NCBI RefSeq assembly: GCF_901709675.1
Contig: NC_051103.1
Span: 3,147,501-3,211,500, forward strand
Direction: 5' to 3'
Length of the DNA: 64,000 nt
From: Syngnathus acus
Lineage: Eukaryota; Chordata; Actinopteri; Syngnathiformes; Syngnathidae
Both the position numbers and the translations under genes were made by a program. This document shows positions 16,099 through 28,229 of this stretch, one piece after another; the stretch's first letter is position 1; each line of letters begins with the position of its first letter. Under the pieces are notes generated by a model. It saw nothing but the letters and a program-made list of their open reading frames with translations, did no database searches and was not told the origin of the DNA.

Positions 16099-19000
16099 TC
16101 AGAGGTCGTCTCCGTTGGACAACCGCCGGCCTCCCTGGAACAATACGCACAATTATATTACAAACATGAAATATGACCTTCTAGCCTTTTTACTTGTCTT
16201 TAATCATCTTACGTGAGGAAACAATCACTCACCATGCTCTCGCTGTAGTCGGCCGTTATGGTGACCTGCTTGTCATCCGGGGGCGGGGTCATGGCGGTAC
16301 TGTCTGCGCGTCTACTCTGATTGGTTAGCTGTAGCCACAGCTCGTACATCTGCTGCATGTCCCTCACTAGAAATAGAGAAAGTGGAGGTTATTTATTTAT
16401 TGAAGAAAAAAAAAAGTGACGGGGCAATTCTGATCTTACTGAGTAATAATAATCAGTGCCGTGTAATTAGTTGCTGTGTAGGATTTAATTGTCACCTGAG
16501 CAGCAATTATCAATTCAAAAAACGGCAAAAAAAAAAAAAAGTCTTGGCTTGTGAACGTGCAGCTTACAACTGTTGTTCTTCATGTACGTCCAGACGTCTC
16601 TTTCTTCCAAGCTGTGGGCGAACGAGCAGTTGCCAATATAGTGGCACTTTTTCTGCTTCATCACGTGCACACACATCTAGATCAAAAGGCAGCAGAGGGA
16701 AAAACATTTCGAGAATCAAACACCTCCTCTATTAATTGTCCAATGAGAGGCGGGGAGGGGGGGGGGCCACTCACATCATATTGCTGTGGATAGGTGCGGG
16801 AGAAAGGGAGAGGCCGAACGACAACCCACTTCTTCTTCTCAAAGGATTTCACCAGCAACACTCGACGCTCCTTCGTCCAGCTGGAAAACAAACAGATTGT
16901 CACATGGCTTATCACTTAAGGGGGGGGTAGCACGTGCTTGGAAAGTGCAACCCGCACCTATGCCGTGCTTTGGCGGTGCAGTACTTGAGGTTCTTGTCAG
17001 GCTCGTTCACCTGCCCCTCCCGCCAGCATTGGCCGCACACGAACTTCATTTTCAGGTTGAGGGGGCGGCCCCGCCCGGCCCCGCCTCCTAGCGCTCCTAC
17101 CCCCATCCCTACCACAGAAGGGATGCCACCAACGCCGAGGCCGTCGCCACCACCCGCGCCGCCCGCTCCGATACCCATCGCCCCGAGTCCGCCAACAGGC
17201 ATGCTGCTGCTCGGGTGGGGAATATGGATTGGCTGGAAGAGAACACAACAAGTTCGTTGCACAGGGTAAATTACAGTAGGAAATAAATCCCGCAGGACAC
17301 AGAAGACCCCCTATAACCTCTCACTGATATTTCCAGCCTACCCTCTGCTGCTTCTGTGCATTCTGCTCTAATCTCTGCCAGTGTCTTTTGGACTCCTGCA
17401 CCATTTCTTCATGGGTAATGCCTGAAGAAAATAATGGGCGACATAGCAAAATGTCCATAAAAAACAAAATTTCATCATAACAAAATCTGTGGTTCTGCAC
17501 AAAAATCACATGTGCTCTGTCCACTTACCGCTGTCTTGTTGAAGCACCCAACATTTGAGTTCTATGACCGAGTGTGCAAAGGAGCAGCTGTCCTCACGCT
17601 GGCAGCCGTAGCGAACCTCGTGACGACACACATCAAACTGGCAGAGGGGGTGGAGAGGGCGCACCTTGCTGTAGCGCACATTGGCTGACCGCACCACATG
17701 CACCAGGCACCTGCAGTCACATTATGGGATGTCATCGCCGCTGTGGTCAACAACCCCCCCCCCCTTTAAAAAAAAAAAATCATCCACTCACTTATTGTCA
17801 TCAAAAGGGTGTCGAGCTGTGAGGTTGGAACACACCGCCAAGTTTTCTTTGCTGCGCTTGCTTATGATGCGGGGCTTACTATCAAAACATTCCTATTGAA
17901 AGAACAAATTCATACAAATCACTCTTCCTCTTTTCGGAACGCCTCAACAACTGATCTCACCTCACAGAGGAACATGAACATGCCCATGTGGAGCTGCAGC
18001 AGTCTAGTGACACTGAGAGCACGTCTCTCCGTGCTCCCCAGGGGGTCGAACAGCAGCTCTCGGCTCAGCGCGCCCTTCCTCTCCTGTGTCCATACGTCGA
18101 TTTCCTCCTGGCAGTATGCAAAGGTACAGTTCTCACCGTACTGGCACTCTTGGCGTTCCTGGACCTCTGCAACACCCAAATGAAGAAGGGGGATGATGTT
18201 GGGCAAACGCACACACACACAACTCTGCCCTCTTAAAATAGAACACAGACCTTTACACAGTACAAAGGCCCCTAAGAAGTTGTTGCGTGCAGGACGGGGC
18301 CGAATCCTCTTCCAGGTGTGGTCGTCATTATTTTTAAGGCGACACAGCAGGACGTCCCGCTTACATCGATGTGCTGCTTCTGGCTGGTATTTGTAGTCCA
18401 TCACTCGCGGACCTGTAAGCAAGAGAACAAAGTTTGTTGAATGTATCTAAATATAGAAAAAGAACACGACCCAAAAAAAAAAACATTTTAATAATTAACC
18501 TATTCGACTGTAACAGGCGTGGCAGGCCTGACGAAACTCGTGTGTGCCAGCCAAAGGATTTCTGGACAGCATGGAGAGGTTTGTTCCCGCTGGGCCATTC
18601 TGGAGAGAAAATGCCAAAAATAGATGTAACGATGCCAAGTGGATCCATTTAAGATTTACGGTTGGCTTTACAAAATGCTTTGACAGACGCAAGAGAAATT
18701 CGCAAAGAGTGGACTCACTGCTTGCGCAGAGCCGTGGTTGCGCATCCCGGGGATGAAGCTGTGACACACTCGTCCCCCTTAAAGACCACAAACAGTGATG
18801 AGCACTTTATAAAAGATGTATTAGCTGAAAAACTAGCAGTGTAGCACAGATGTAATATGATGTTAAAAAAGATTGAAAATTCCTTTGTCAATAAACAACT
18901 GGGAATTTATTCAACTGTTGGGCCAAAACTTCCACTCACCGGGCAAAGTGTACTCGGATAAAGAGTCGAGCCCGCCAGAAACAAGCCCAGCTTTGCCATC

Positions 19001-20964
19001 TCCATCCGTGGCTCCACTTGAGAAGCCTCCCAAAGCGTCCTGCGCTTGGGTGGAGCCTTGGTCTGGCTGCGAGAAAGGCTCCAGTTCGGGTAGGTCACTG
19101 ATGGAGGAGCTGAAGAAGGTGGGGGCGAGCTGGGTTGACGGAGCGGGGAGGTTGGGGGAGTATGGAGGCCGCAGACCCACCGCTGTGTTTGGAAGGTTGG
19201 TGGGAATGGCGCCTGCGGGACTCTAAAACGGGAACACAAGTGGAGTGTTTTTGTTTTTCGCAATACAGGATTCTGCACTATTGGTCTCAAACGTGTCGGA
19301 GGTTGACTTCTGTGATGAAATGTCCTCACCTCACTCACTTTCTTGGGAATGGACTCCAGGAGACTGTGGTGCTCGTCCTTAATTACGCTGCCGCATTCGT
19401 CCATATGTTCAGACACGGGGACGGAGAACGGCATCGGTGGCTGGGATTGGCTGCCGGGGCTCTCGGACAAGTCTGCGCACGGGGTCAGGACCGAGGGATC
19501 GTCGCTGACTGGGATGGGCGTGGCCAGAGGTGCTGGGATGCACTGAGCGTTGGACAGGTCTTCTGAGGGTGTGCAAAAAAAAAAAAAAAAAAAGAATTGA
19601 TACAAGAAATAGGTATGAGGATCAGCGGTTAGATCAAATTTTTTGCCACACCTGCTCCCATCTCACCCAGCGATTCCATTCCATTGGAAGACAACTAAAT
19701 GAAGAAAACCAATTAATTCTGCATATTAATTGAAGAAACAATTCCCAAATCAATATTGATGTGATTACACACACCTCTCCAGTGGGTGCAGATGTCTCGC
19801 CAAGACTCTCCCCCTCCGCGGCCGTGGACTCCGACTGGCTGATGTAAGCTTTTCGGCCCTTAAGGCCCAGCTTATTGGCCAGATCCTGAGCCAGATCACA
19901 TACCTGTCTGTCCTAGAAAGCAGTAAACACAAAAGAAACAATATGTAATAAGATAAAACAATTTGAACGTTACCTGATACAGAGAAAAAAATATATTGTG
20001 CTATATTGGGAATAATGCATTATCATACATGTGGCTCAGTGAGTAGACATTTGGTGCCGCACTCGTACGCCTCTCTGAGTCGTCCCATTTCCCTCAGACA
20101 TAGTGCTTTGCGGTAGAGAGCCTTTCGACTGCCTTCGGATACATACAACGCGCTATCACAGTCCTGAACGCCGCGCTCGAATTCCCTCTGAGGAGAAAAA
20201 ACAAGCATTTAGCTGTGGCTGCAAAAACAGAACAATCAATAAACTGTAACCAAGCCAGTGCAGGAAAAAAAATTCGAATCAATAATAATTTGTGAGCAGA
20301 CAATAAGAAGTGATTCCGCTCACAATTTGATAAAAGGCAGCCGCCCTGTTAACATAGAGGCTCTCCATCAGCTTGTGGGGGATGACGAGGGCTTCGGCTT
20401 GGGCGTAACGGGCTACGCTGATGCCTTCTCCGTATTGCTGAGCTGCCTGACGGCAGTCGCTGTCTCGCCGGAAGCACGAGTTGCCCTCATCCAGGAGGTT
20501 ACACACCAACTGGGTCAGAAAAGCCTAAAAGGAACAGTACAAAATAAAAATGCCATGTGTCAGAGCGACCCAGTGTAGGTCAAGCACATTACAAAATGAA
20601 TTTGGGGATGTCAGGAACAATTAAGAAATGAAGGGGAAATATGGACATAACCAAACCTGATAATTCTCTGGCTCTGGGAAAGGTAATGAAGACCTGTAAA
20701 AGGATATCACAAGTCAACACTTTGCTCAATTAAGAATTTGAGTCTTAATTCCACCTAGGATTTTTTTTTGGGGTTGTAGTTGGAGAGCTGGAGTACAAAA
20801 ACCACCCACACGGTCAGGCATGGGAAGAACATGCAAATTCCTCACAGACTCAAACCCAGAACCTCAGATCTGTGAGGCACTGCTGTCCACTATTGTTTTA
20901 CTTACTGAATAAAACTCATTGCTTTCTGGATTTCCTCTCTTCGCTTCAGTCTATCTGAGTCCAT
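16099..20964 (-). CDS. zc3h7b: CCCH zinc-finger RNA-binding protein ZC3H7B
   Basis: Family member with N-terminal TPR repeats and CCCH zinc fingers; the human protein binds RNA (including miRNA precursors) and is the rotavirus NSP3 host partner RoXaN. Exons: 20964-20906, 20693-20657, 20524-20324, 20187-20029, 19912-19775, 19694-19652, 19562-19339, 19222-18940, 18777-18719, 18599-18500, 18412-18251, 18166-17961, 17892-17792, 17710-17529, 17421-17342, 17232-16958, 16880-16775, 16676-16568, 16366-16233, 16134-16099 (2694 nt, 897 aa). The TPR region is in exons 3-5. CCCH-type motifs include CQYGENCTFAYCQ, CRHEVRYGCQ...CSFAHS and CHYIGNCSFAHS. A glycine-rich insert is encoded in the sixteenth exon. 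The start MDSDRLKRREEIQKAM matches the human N-terminus. The seventh exon may use donor 19339 or 19330. The last exon (GGRRLSNGDDL, stop) is the least certain; the human protein continues about 170 residues past this point. Confidence 0.9.
20770..20896 (+). repeat. Dispersed teleost repeat, 3' half
   Basis: This segment has the motif order GAACATGCAAA-TCC, ACAGACTCAAACCCAGAACCTCAGA, CTGTGAGGCA, which I remember as the second half of the same abundant fish repeat seen at 12099-12325. The part resembling a tRNA-like B box (ACTCAAACCC) is mutated. It lies in the second intron of zc3h7b. Confidence 0.65.
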
Positions 20965-22725
20965 TGCCTGCAGATAAAAGCAAATGGAAAATGTACTTAT
21001 TTTCAGATTTGCCATGATCTGAATATTCCCACATAAAGTGCCACCTTAAATTCCTCTACATTACATGGTGGCTATATTTAAAAGTGTCAAAATTGCTAGC
21101 TGGCTTCATGCATCGGCAGGGCCTAGCGTAAACAAACTAACAAAATAAAAACGCCGATTCAATTACAAGTAGTATGACGCAAAATCTGAACCGGGACGAG
21201 AATATTACTCATTTTTAAAATAAAATTGAACACACGCGACATGTTGAATGATGCCTAAACTGCTACGTTTTGTCAGTGAGCACGGTAGATTAGCATTGTT
21301 GATATGCTAACTCGCGTCAATCGAAAATAATACCCGCTGCAATTGAACGCTGCACCGACAAAACTGATTTAAATGGACATTAAGCTTTGGGTTAACCGAT
21401 TTTAATGTTAATCAAGCTATCAAGAGGTAATCGCTGTCCGACCTGCTAACATGCTAAAAGCTAACAGTCTGACTTGAGTGAAAATAAATTGAGTGAAAAT
21501 AAATTGAGCTTTCGATGTTATATGCCATAACGAGGCTGTTTGGATCGTGTCGTTAAATATCTACTTTATACTCAACATGGCTGTAGTTGTGTATAATTAA
21601 CAGCAAATTAGTTGACGATACCGAGTAGCAAGCTAGTGTGAATAGTCAAGCCCCTCTTTTTTAGCACAACTTACCCCACAGTTTAAGTTTCAAGCGTTTC
21701 GGATCACTCGTAACTTCACGAAGCGTCAAAGGTAATAAGTTGGGTTGAAATAAACAACAATCAGTTATGATCCAGGCAGCATATTTATAAATTTGATGTT
21801 CTTGTCATTGATTTGTAGATGGAGCACGAGTTTTTTTTTTTTTTTTTTTTTTACAAGCTTCAGCTGCTACCTAACAGCTTGCTTGCTAAATGTTAGCCTC
21901 CTCTCTATAGCTGTTTTGGCTAGTGCAGTATCGCAACAAGTTTCAATCCAAAGCGGCCACTAGAGGGCAGCAAAGCCACGTCTTTTCATACGTTTAGGGT
22001 TCATTGGATAATTGAGTAATTCCCTATTCTGTTCTCATTCAGGCACTGAGGAGTAATTAACTAGTTAGTAGTAATGAACTACATATTTCAGTCATCATTT
22101 ATCGTTAAAAAAACCTATTCATAAAAGCACAATTTTTGCCACCCGAAACGGTGTGACGTCATGCTTAAACGTCATATGTAGCACACATAACAACAAGCTT
22201 TATACATTAAATACAATGTTATATGTTATGTTACTTGCCAACGTGGTGAAATTAAACGTTTAAAATAACTTAATTGTGTTTTCCCACAAGTGTGACGTAG
22301 AACGACCAAAAAGAAAACCCGGAAGTCGTGGCGTCACATTGAGCAACCGGCGGGCTTCGTTCGCATTCACCGGTCGGCGTGCCTTCTTTCGCCATCATTT
22401 CCGAGGAATTCGCTGTCGGCTGTAAGCGCCTTCTATTTTCCGATTGTGATGTGTGGCTGTTCATAACACCTAAAAATTATTCGGCGAAGACTGAACGAAA
22501 TACTTTTGAGAGTTTGTCGGGTTGTTCATAAGTCCAGAGTAGCACCTGCTAGCTTCTCTTGAGCTAACCATCCGAGCATCTTTGTTACTATTTTTGTATT
22601 GAACGTCACTTAAACGTTCGAGAACGTTAGTTATTCAATTGAACGTCAAATTGGCGGATTTGTATGTTCAGGTTTTTCAATACTTACCAACAATGACCAC
22701 ACGCTTGTTTATGGATTTCTCCCTA
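20965..22725. promoter_or_regulatory. Divergent zc3h7b/rangap1 promoter and 5' UTR exons
   Basis: On the minus strand a non-coding zc3h7b exon probably ends at 21675, followed by a GTAAGTTG donor, and joins the coding exon through the CTGCAG acceptor next to 20964. On the plus strand a non-coding rangap1 exon ends at 22421 before GTAAGC and splices to 22726 (CCCTAG acceptor). A palindromic CRE, TGACGTCA, is at 22154-22161 between the two. A poly-T run lies at 21831-21852. Exon starts are not resolved. Confidence 0.6.
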
Positions 22726-22731
22726 GACATC

Positions 22732-25618
22732 ATGGCTGCAGATGATATTGCCCAGCTGGTTAATGTTCTTTCCAAGACCCATTTAGGAGATGGAGAGCTA
22801 AGTTATAAAGGCCAGGGACTTAAACTGGACAATGCACAATCAGGTTTGGTTGATATCAATTGAATGGTGCCTGTTGTATTATTTCTTGACACTATTTGTG
22901 CCTACAGTGGAAGAGCTGGTTCAGGAGATCGAACAGAGCCAGGATTTGAAAGTTTTGCGCTTGGAGGGAAACACTTTGGGTGTAGATGCAGCCAGAGCCA
23001 TTTCCAAGGCACTGGAGAGAAAAGATCAGCTCCAGGTACATATTATCCAGACACTATGTATTCCAGGAACATGTCAACACATTATAATATTGTTGAAAAG
23101 ATCACTAATTCAGTAATGTATTTTTTTTTTTTCTAAAGCGATGTTACTGGAGTGACATTTTTACTGGAAGACTACGCTCTGAAATCCCATTGGCCCTGGT
23201 GAGAATCCACCTAATTCATGACATTATCTGGAATATTCCCGACACTATCATCAAGTACTTTTCCAAAATTCCTTTGTATGTTTTCACAGAAATCACTGAG
23301 CAGCGGATTAATGATCGCCGGAACCCGTTTGACGGTGTTGGACTTGAGTGACAATGCTTTTGGACCAGATGGCGTGAAGGGGATCGATCAGTTGCTCAGA
23401 AGCGCTGCCTGTCACACCTTGAGGGAGCTGAGGCTCAACAATTGCGGAATGGGAATCGGAGGAGGAAAGGTGAGCTCAGAGAAAATGAGAATTCACGACA
23501 AGGAAGTTTTACACTGCGGAAGTGAGAATGTAAATGCTCTGTGGTCTCTGCAGATCCTGGCTGAAGCACTGATGGAGTGCCACAGGCAGTCAACACTCGC
23601 GGGAACTCCACTCAGACTCAGAGTCTTTGTCGCTGGGAGGAACCGCTTGGAAAATGAAGGAGCGAGCGCTTTGGCCAAGGCCTTTCAAGTAAAAATATCT
23701 TCATGAAAAACAATTTTGATTCATTTTTGGATATCATCATCATGTACACTCATTCACTTATCATTTTTATTCATTCTTTTCTATGTGACACTTCAGATGA
23801 TGGGCAGCCTAGAGGAGGTCCACATGCCACAGAACGGCATCAACCACGCGGGCGTGACAGCTTTAGCTGCAGCCATGCGACTTAACCCAGATCTGCGTGT
23901 GCTCAATCTTAACGACAATACCTTCACAAAGAGGGGAACGCTGGCTATGGCTCAGGTAAGGGCTCAACACATTCAAAATGCAAAAACATGCTGCTTTTTT
24001 TTTACTCCTGTTGGCCCCCACAGGCTTTGGGGCACCTGAGAAACATCCAAGTGATCAACTTTGGTGACTGCTTGGTCCGTTGTGAAGGCGCCATCGCCCT
24101 GGCGGCGGTCCTCAAAGAAGGGTTGCCAGTTCTCAAGGTCAGTCCAGCAAACTCAGGGGCTCTTGTCTTTTTTTTCTCTGCAGTATTTTGTCTTTAATGT
24201 TTCCTGCCTACAGGAGCTGAATCTGTCATTTGGCGAAATCTCAGAGGGGGCGGCCCTCGTGGTGGCTCAGGCTCTCATGGACAAGACGCACATGGAGAAA
24301 GTGGATCTGAACGGTAGACGCACGAACCCGCTTAAACAAGACAGAGGAGGTTGTTTTCTGTTTTACTGTCTATGGCAAGTACTTCCTGTCTATGTTCTTC
24401 CACATGCCAGGCAACTGCTTGGGGGAGGAGGGCTGTGAGGCTCTAAGAGAAACCATGGAGAGCCAGGATAAAGGAGACATGCTGGCTTCACTCAGGTAAA
24501 ACTGTGGAGGAATTGCAGTTTGCTCAGACTGAGAGATTCTGATTGTTGCTCTTTGTAGCGATGATGAGGGAGAACCTGGTGAAGAGGATGATGATGATGA
24601 AGGACATGATGATGATGAGGAGGAGGAGGACGGCGATGGAAGCAATGGATGTAATGGTTGTGACGAAGAGGACTTTGTTGAAGAAAATGGCACAGAAACA
24701 AATGAAGAGAGTCCTTCTAAATCTCAGTGTCCTGTAAGATGCTATTTTTGTCGAACAATTTAGAAACCTTAGTTGTTCACTTGAGTGGGTCATGCATTGC
24801 AGTTCACTATGATGTACCTAATATTGTGGCAGGTCTGTGCATATCATAAAGAGCAGCTATTTTTTGATGTCTTAGGAAGAGGTCGTCTCTTTTCTCGACT
24901 GCCCGTCTGCTGAGAAGCTTCTCGAGCTGGGAGAAATGAGGACACATCTGCTACTGGAGGTAAGAAAGGTGGGGGCATAATTTTGTGTGCACTTGACAAT
25001 GTTCCTTCTCATCAGGTGAATATTTTGGATCCACGCAAGCCCGTTGAAGTCCTTCTCAAAGTGGCTTCTTTGTACAGTGAGGAAGGAATGGTGAAGACTA
25101 CAGTGCTGGAAACATTTGGTAAGATTTTGGCACCGCTTGTCCTTCTAAAAGATGTGTTAAAAATGTGTTTTCATCTCACAGACATGCTGTTGAGGAAGCT
25201 TCTCTGCGGTTCAGCTCTACAGGCGTATACCGCCCTCTCCACCCTGCTGGTCTTTATAGGAGTCCTCAAGGTACCATTGCAGTGTCAGAGTGCTATGTCG
25301 AAGAGAGAGGAAGGAATACATTTTTGTTTCTCTTCGTCTGTTTCAGGGAGAAGAGAAGAGGAAAAAGGTGCCTCTAGCCCCAGGCTTGTTGTTGTGTTTG
25401 GAGCATGCGGTCCAGCAGGACTACTTGACCAAGCACCACATCTCCCTGCTTCACACCATCCTGTCTAAGTAGGAACGACACATTCACAATGTCGCCACGA
25501 CGGAGCGGTTGTTTATACACTGTGCTTATTCCTCGACAGGAACCCCGAGGCTCTCAAGTCATGCAACGGAAGCATGGACAGGTTTAGGTCCGCGCTTGAG
25601 AAGAGGTGTCTTGACTAA
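22732..25618 (+). CDS. rangap1: Ran GTPase-activating protein 1
   Basis: GTPase activator for Ran. It keeps cytoplasmic Ran in the GDP form, driving nuclear transport and spindle function, and is SUMO-tethered to RanBP2 at the nuclear pore. Exons: 22732-22843, 22908-23035, 23139-23198, 23290-23469, 23554-23688, 23797-23955, 24024-24137, 24214-24313, 24411-24495, 24559-24733, 24876-24959, 25016-25118, 25182-25270, 25347-25468, 25540-25618 (1725 nt, 574 aa; human 587). Leucine-rich repeats fill the first ~350 residues ([53 protein letters not shown]). An acidic Asp/Glu block is encoded at 24559-24680. The C-terminal domain carries the SUMO consensus LKGE with Lys508, matching human LKSE. The start ATG directly follows a 3' splice site (CCCTAG at 22725). 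The final donor (25469) lies inside a TAAGTAG that would be a stop if unspliced. Confidence 0.97.
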
Positions 25619-26310
25619 ACCTGATTAACCAACAGCAGGTTACGCACGAATACACTGGGATGTACCGGGATAGATTTTCTCTAAAATAGAGGCTTTTTCA
25701 ACCACTGATTTCCAACCATATTATATTTTTTTAAATGGCTGTCTGGCATCTTCTAACTTTGATATTTTTGTTCATGATAGGAATTTATATTTTTATAGGA
25801 AATACACAGTTTACAGTAAGTTTAAGAATGTTTACAGTAAACCAGCAGCTTTTTTTGTTTTGAAAGCATGCACTTTCTTTTTTCAAACACTGTTTCAAAA
25901 AGGGATTCATTCATTCAGGAACTCTCGCTACTCTTAATATGGCCAAACCTTGCTTATTATCTGACCATTTGAGTCATATGTGTTGCAACAAGAATTGTCC
26001 ACTCCAAAACAAATGTTCCTCACTACGGTTGGTCGTTACTGTTTTTATAAACAAACAATAACTTTACAATACAATTATATACAATTGTTTAATGTTAAAG
26101 GAAAGGGCTGTGATGCCATGATCCTTTTTATTATCCATCAGTCTTAATTAAAAAATGTGTTACTCTATTGGGGTCACATGCATGTACAATTCCGTAATTG
26201 CCTCAAGTTCTTAAAAATATAAGTGAGCATTTAAAGGAAAAGGGAGTGTTCTGTAATTGTCTCGACTTGTACTAAAACCTCAAAAATAAAGTTAATCGTA
26301 CAGGCCTGAC
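25619..26310 (+). other. rangap1 3' untranslated region
   Basis: AT-rich, non-coding, ending after an AATAAA hexamer at 26285-26290. No other features seen. Confidence 0.6.
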
Positions 26311-28229
26311 TTTTTGTTTTAAACAAATGTTTTGCTATGACAATGGCTGTGTCTTAATTCGTATTTGGACACACGGTGAGTCGCGCCACAGATGACGTCA
26401 TGCGTCCGAAAATCACAGGTTGTGAATTTGGACGCAGCCAGCGACTCGTCTACGCGTCAATCAACCTCAAGACTGAATGCTTATAGAATCAAAATGTGTT
26501 TAATTAACAGCAGAGATGAAAATGCCAACATTAATACACAAGGTTTCGGTGAGTGAAAATTACTTTATGGTACCAAACTCATTTGTTCGAATGTAATTGT
26601 CCTTTTCAGTAATGAGGAAAAAGGCGCGGAAGTGCAGGTGCGAAGCATAATTACATCATCGAACTGTGTAAACACTGTTACTACTAATTAACACTGAAAA
26701 TGTTAAAATTTCACTTCAGGAGTTAAAATAAACTAACTAATAGTGTTGGTTGTGTGTATTATGTCAGTGTAAGTGACTGTATTTGCGAATGGAGGGGATA
26801 AACCTTTTTTTCTGAGGAGGGGAGGGGGCAGCAGCCCATGTTAGACAGCCGGCAGAACTCACCAGCAACTGGACGGAACCAAGGTGAGCTCACTTTACTA
26901 TACTATTGGAAATATATATTAAATACCGAACTAGTTAAAGTTAAGAGCCATTGCATGTGGGATATCTACGTCAATTAAAGTGGGTTGTACCGACATAAGG
27001 CGTTTCGAGGTTCCGAACGGTGCGCAGTAAACTACACAGCGGCGACACATGACCGCACAATCAGTACTTTGTTTTTGATAATTATAGCCTAAACGTGTTT
27101 TAAATACTATTTTACTGTATTAGTACTACGTTAAATTAGTGCAGGTGCGTCATCTTGCTTTCATCGCCATATTATTGATTTGATGATATGACGACACTAA
27201 ACTGTTTGACGGACTTCTGTGACACTTTCTAGAAAAATTGGGGCAGTAGTAAAGTTGGAATTAATTCAATTTCAGGACGAATAAAGGAGCCCAATGATAA
27301 ACCTACAAATAGTATAAATAATAGTACTCAATTACGAATGATCGGTGGCCATTAAAAAGTCATGCACTGTAAATGTGTTTAACTCAGTGTATTTCTTTAG
27401 TTGGCTATAACCTCTGAGTTATGTTTACGGGAGTGTGTATGTCACTTAGGACTCTGCGTAGTTGGTAGCCTAGAGTTGATGAACATCTTGCTCACACACA
27501 CACCTTCAGTGGAAAAGACATTTTGGCACCGGCCACTCAGGAGAGACACAGGGCGTCTTTGTGTACATCAGGCAATCCTGCATGCGTGCTCCTCTGCGGT
27601 CAGCACTGTTGATCTCAAGGGGGGATGCATACACGTCGTCCTGGTGGAGGAAATTTCTCCCGTCTCTAATTTCTTGGGCCTCTCTCTTACATGCTTCTGA
27701 AATGATGTGAGGATATTGAAAAGTCAAATTTGCTGTAACAGCATTGAATAGAACCATTCAGTTCCAACAAGCATATTAGCTTCAATCATTTATGGACACT
27801 GTAATAAAAGCTTCCTCAAGTGGGACCATCTAGAGATCTCGTATGTGGTTATACATAGAGACCGACAACCTATCACTGAGTGAGAATCCAACACACACCT
27901 TACACCAAAGTCAGACAAATAAACGTTACGCCATCAGCGACCCCGTCGGAGACTCCAAATTTCATAACATGGAGCTTTCCAAGTCCATTGTTGCGGATCT
28001 AGACGGTTGATCCAACATGGGAATGTGGTTTTAAGGCATTCCAGTGAGCACTGGGGCTGGCTCATTTTGCCAAAGTGGAACTAAGCCCCCCCTGAGAAGC
28101 CCCCACCCCTTTCATATTAAAGCTAATGGAATGGCAGCAACACCGATTATACTCGATCATCCAACCAATATTGTTGTACAAAGAATTATGTATTTCCTAC
28201 TAATGCATTTTGTGTGCTTGACGTTTCAG
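26311..28229 (+). promoter_or_regulatory. chadl promoter, 5' UTR exon and first intron
   Basis: A CpG-containing stretch at 26340-26460 has a palindromic CRE (TGACGTCA, 26393-26400) and strong inverted repeats. A likely non-coding first exon ends at 26882 before a GTGAGC donor. The remaining 1.35 kb to the acceptor at 28228-28229 is intron, with no coding exon that I recognise. The link of the CRE segment to chadl is positional only. Confidence 0.5.

Noticed and set aside
16015-16134. A longer reading frame for the last zc3h7b exon (EAGGCPTETTSEN...)
   Set aside because: It needs an acceptor one base off the natural AG and breaks the phase left by the preceding exon.
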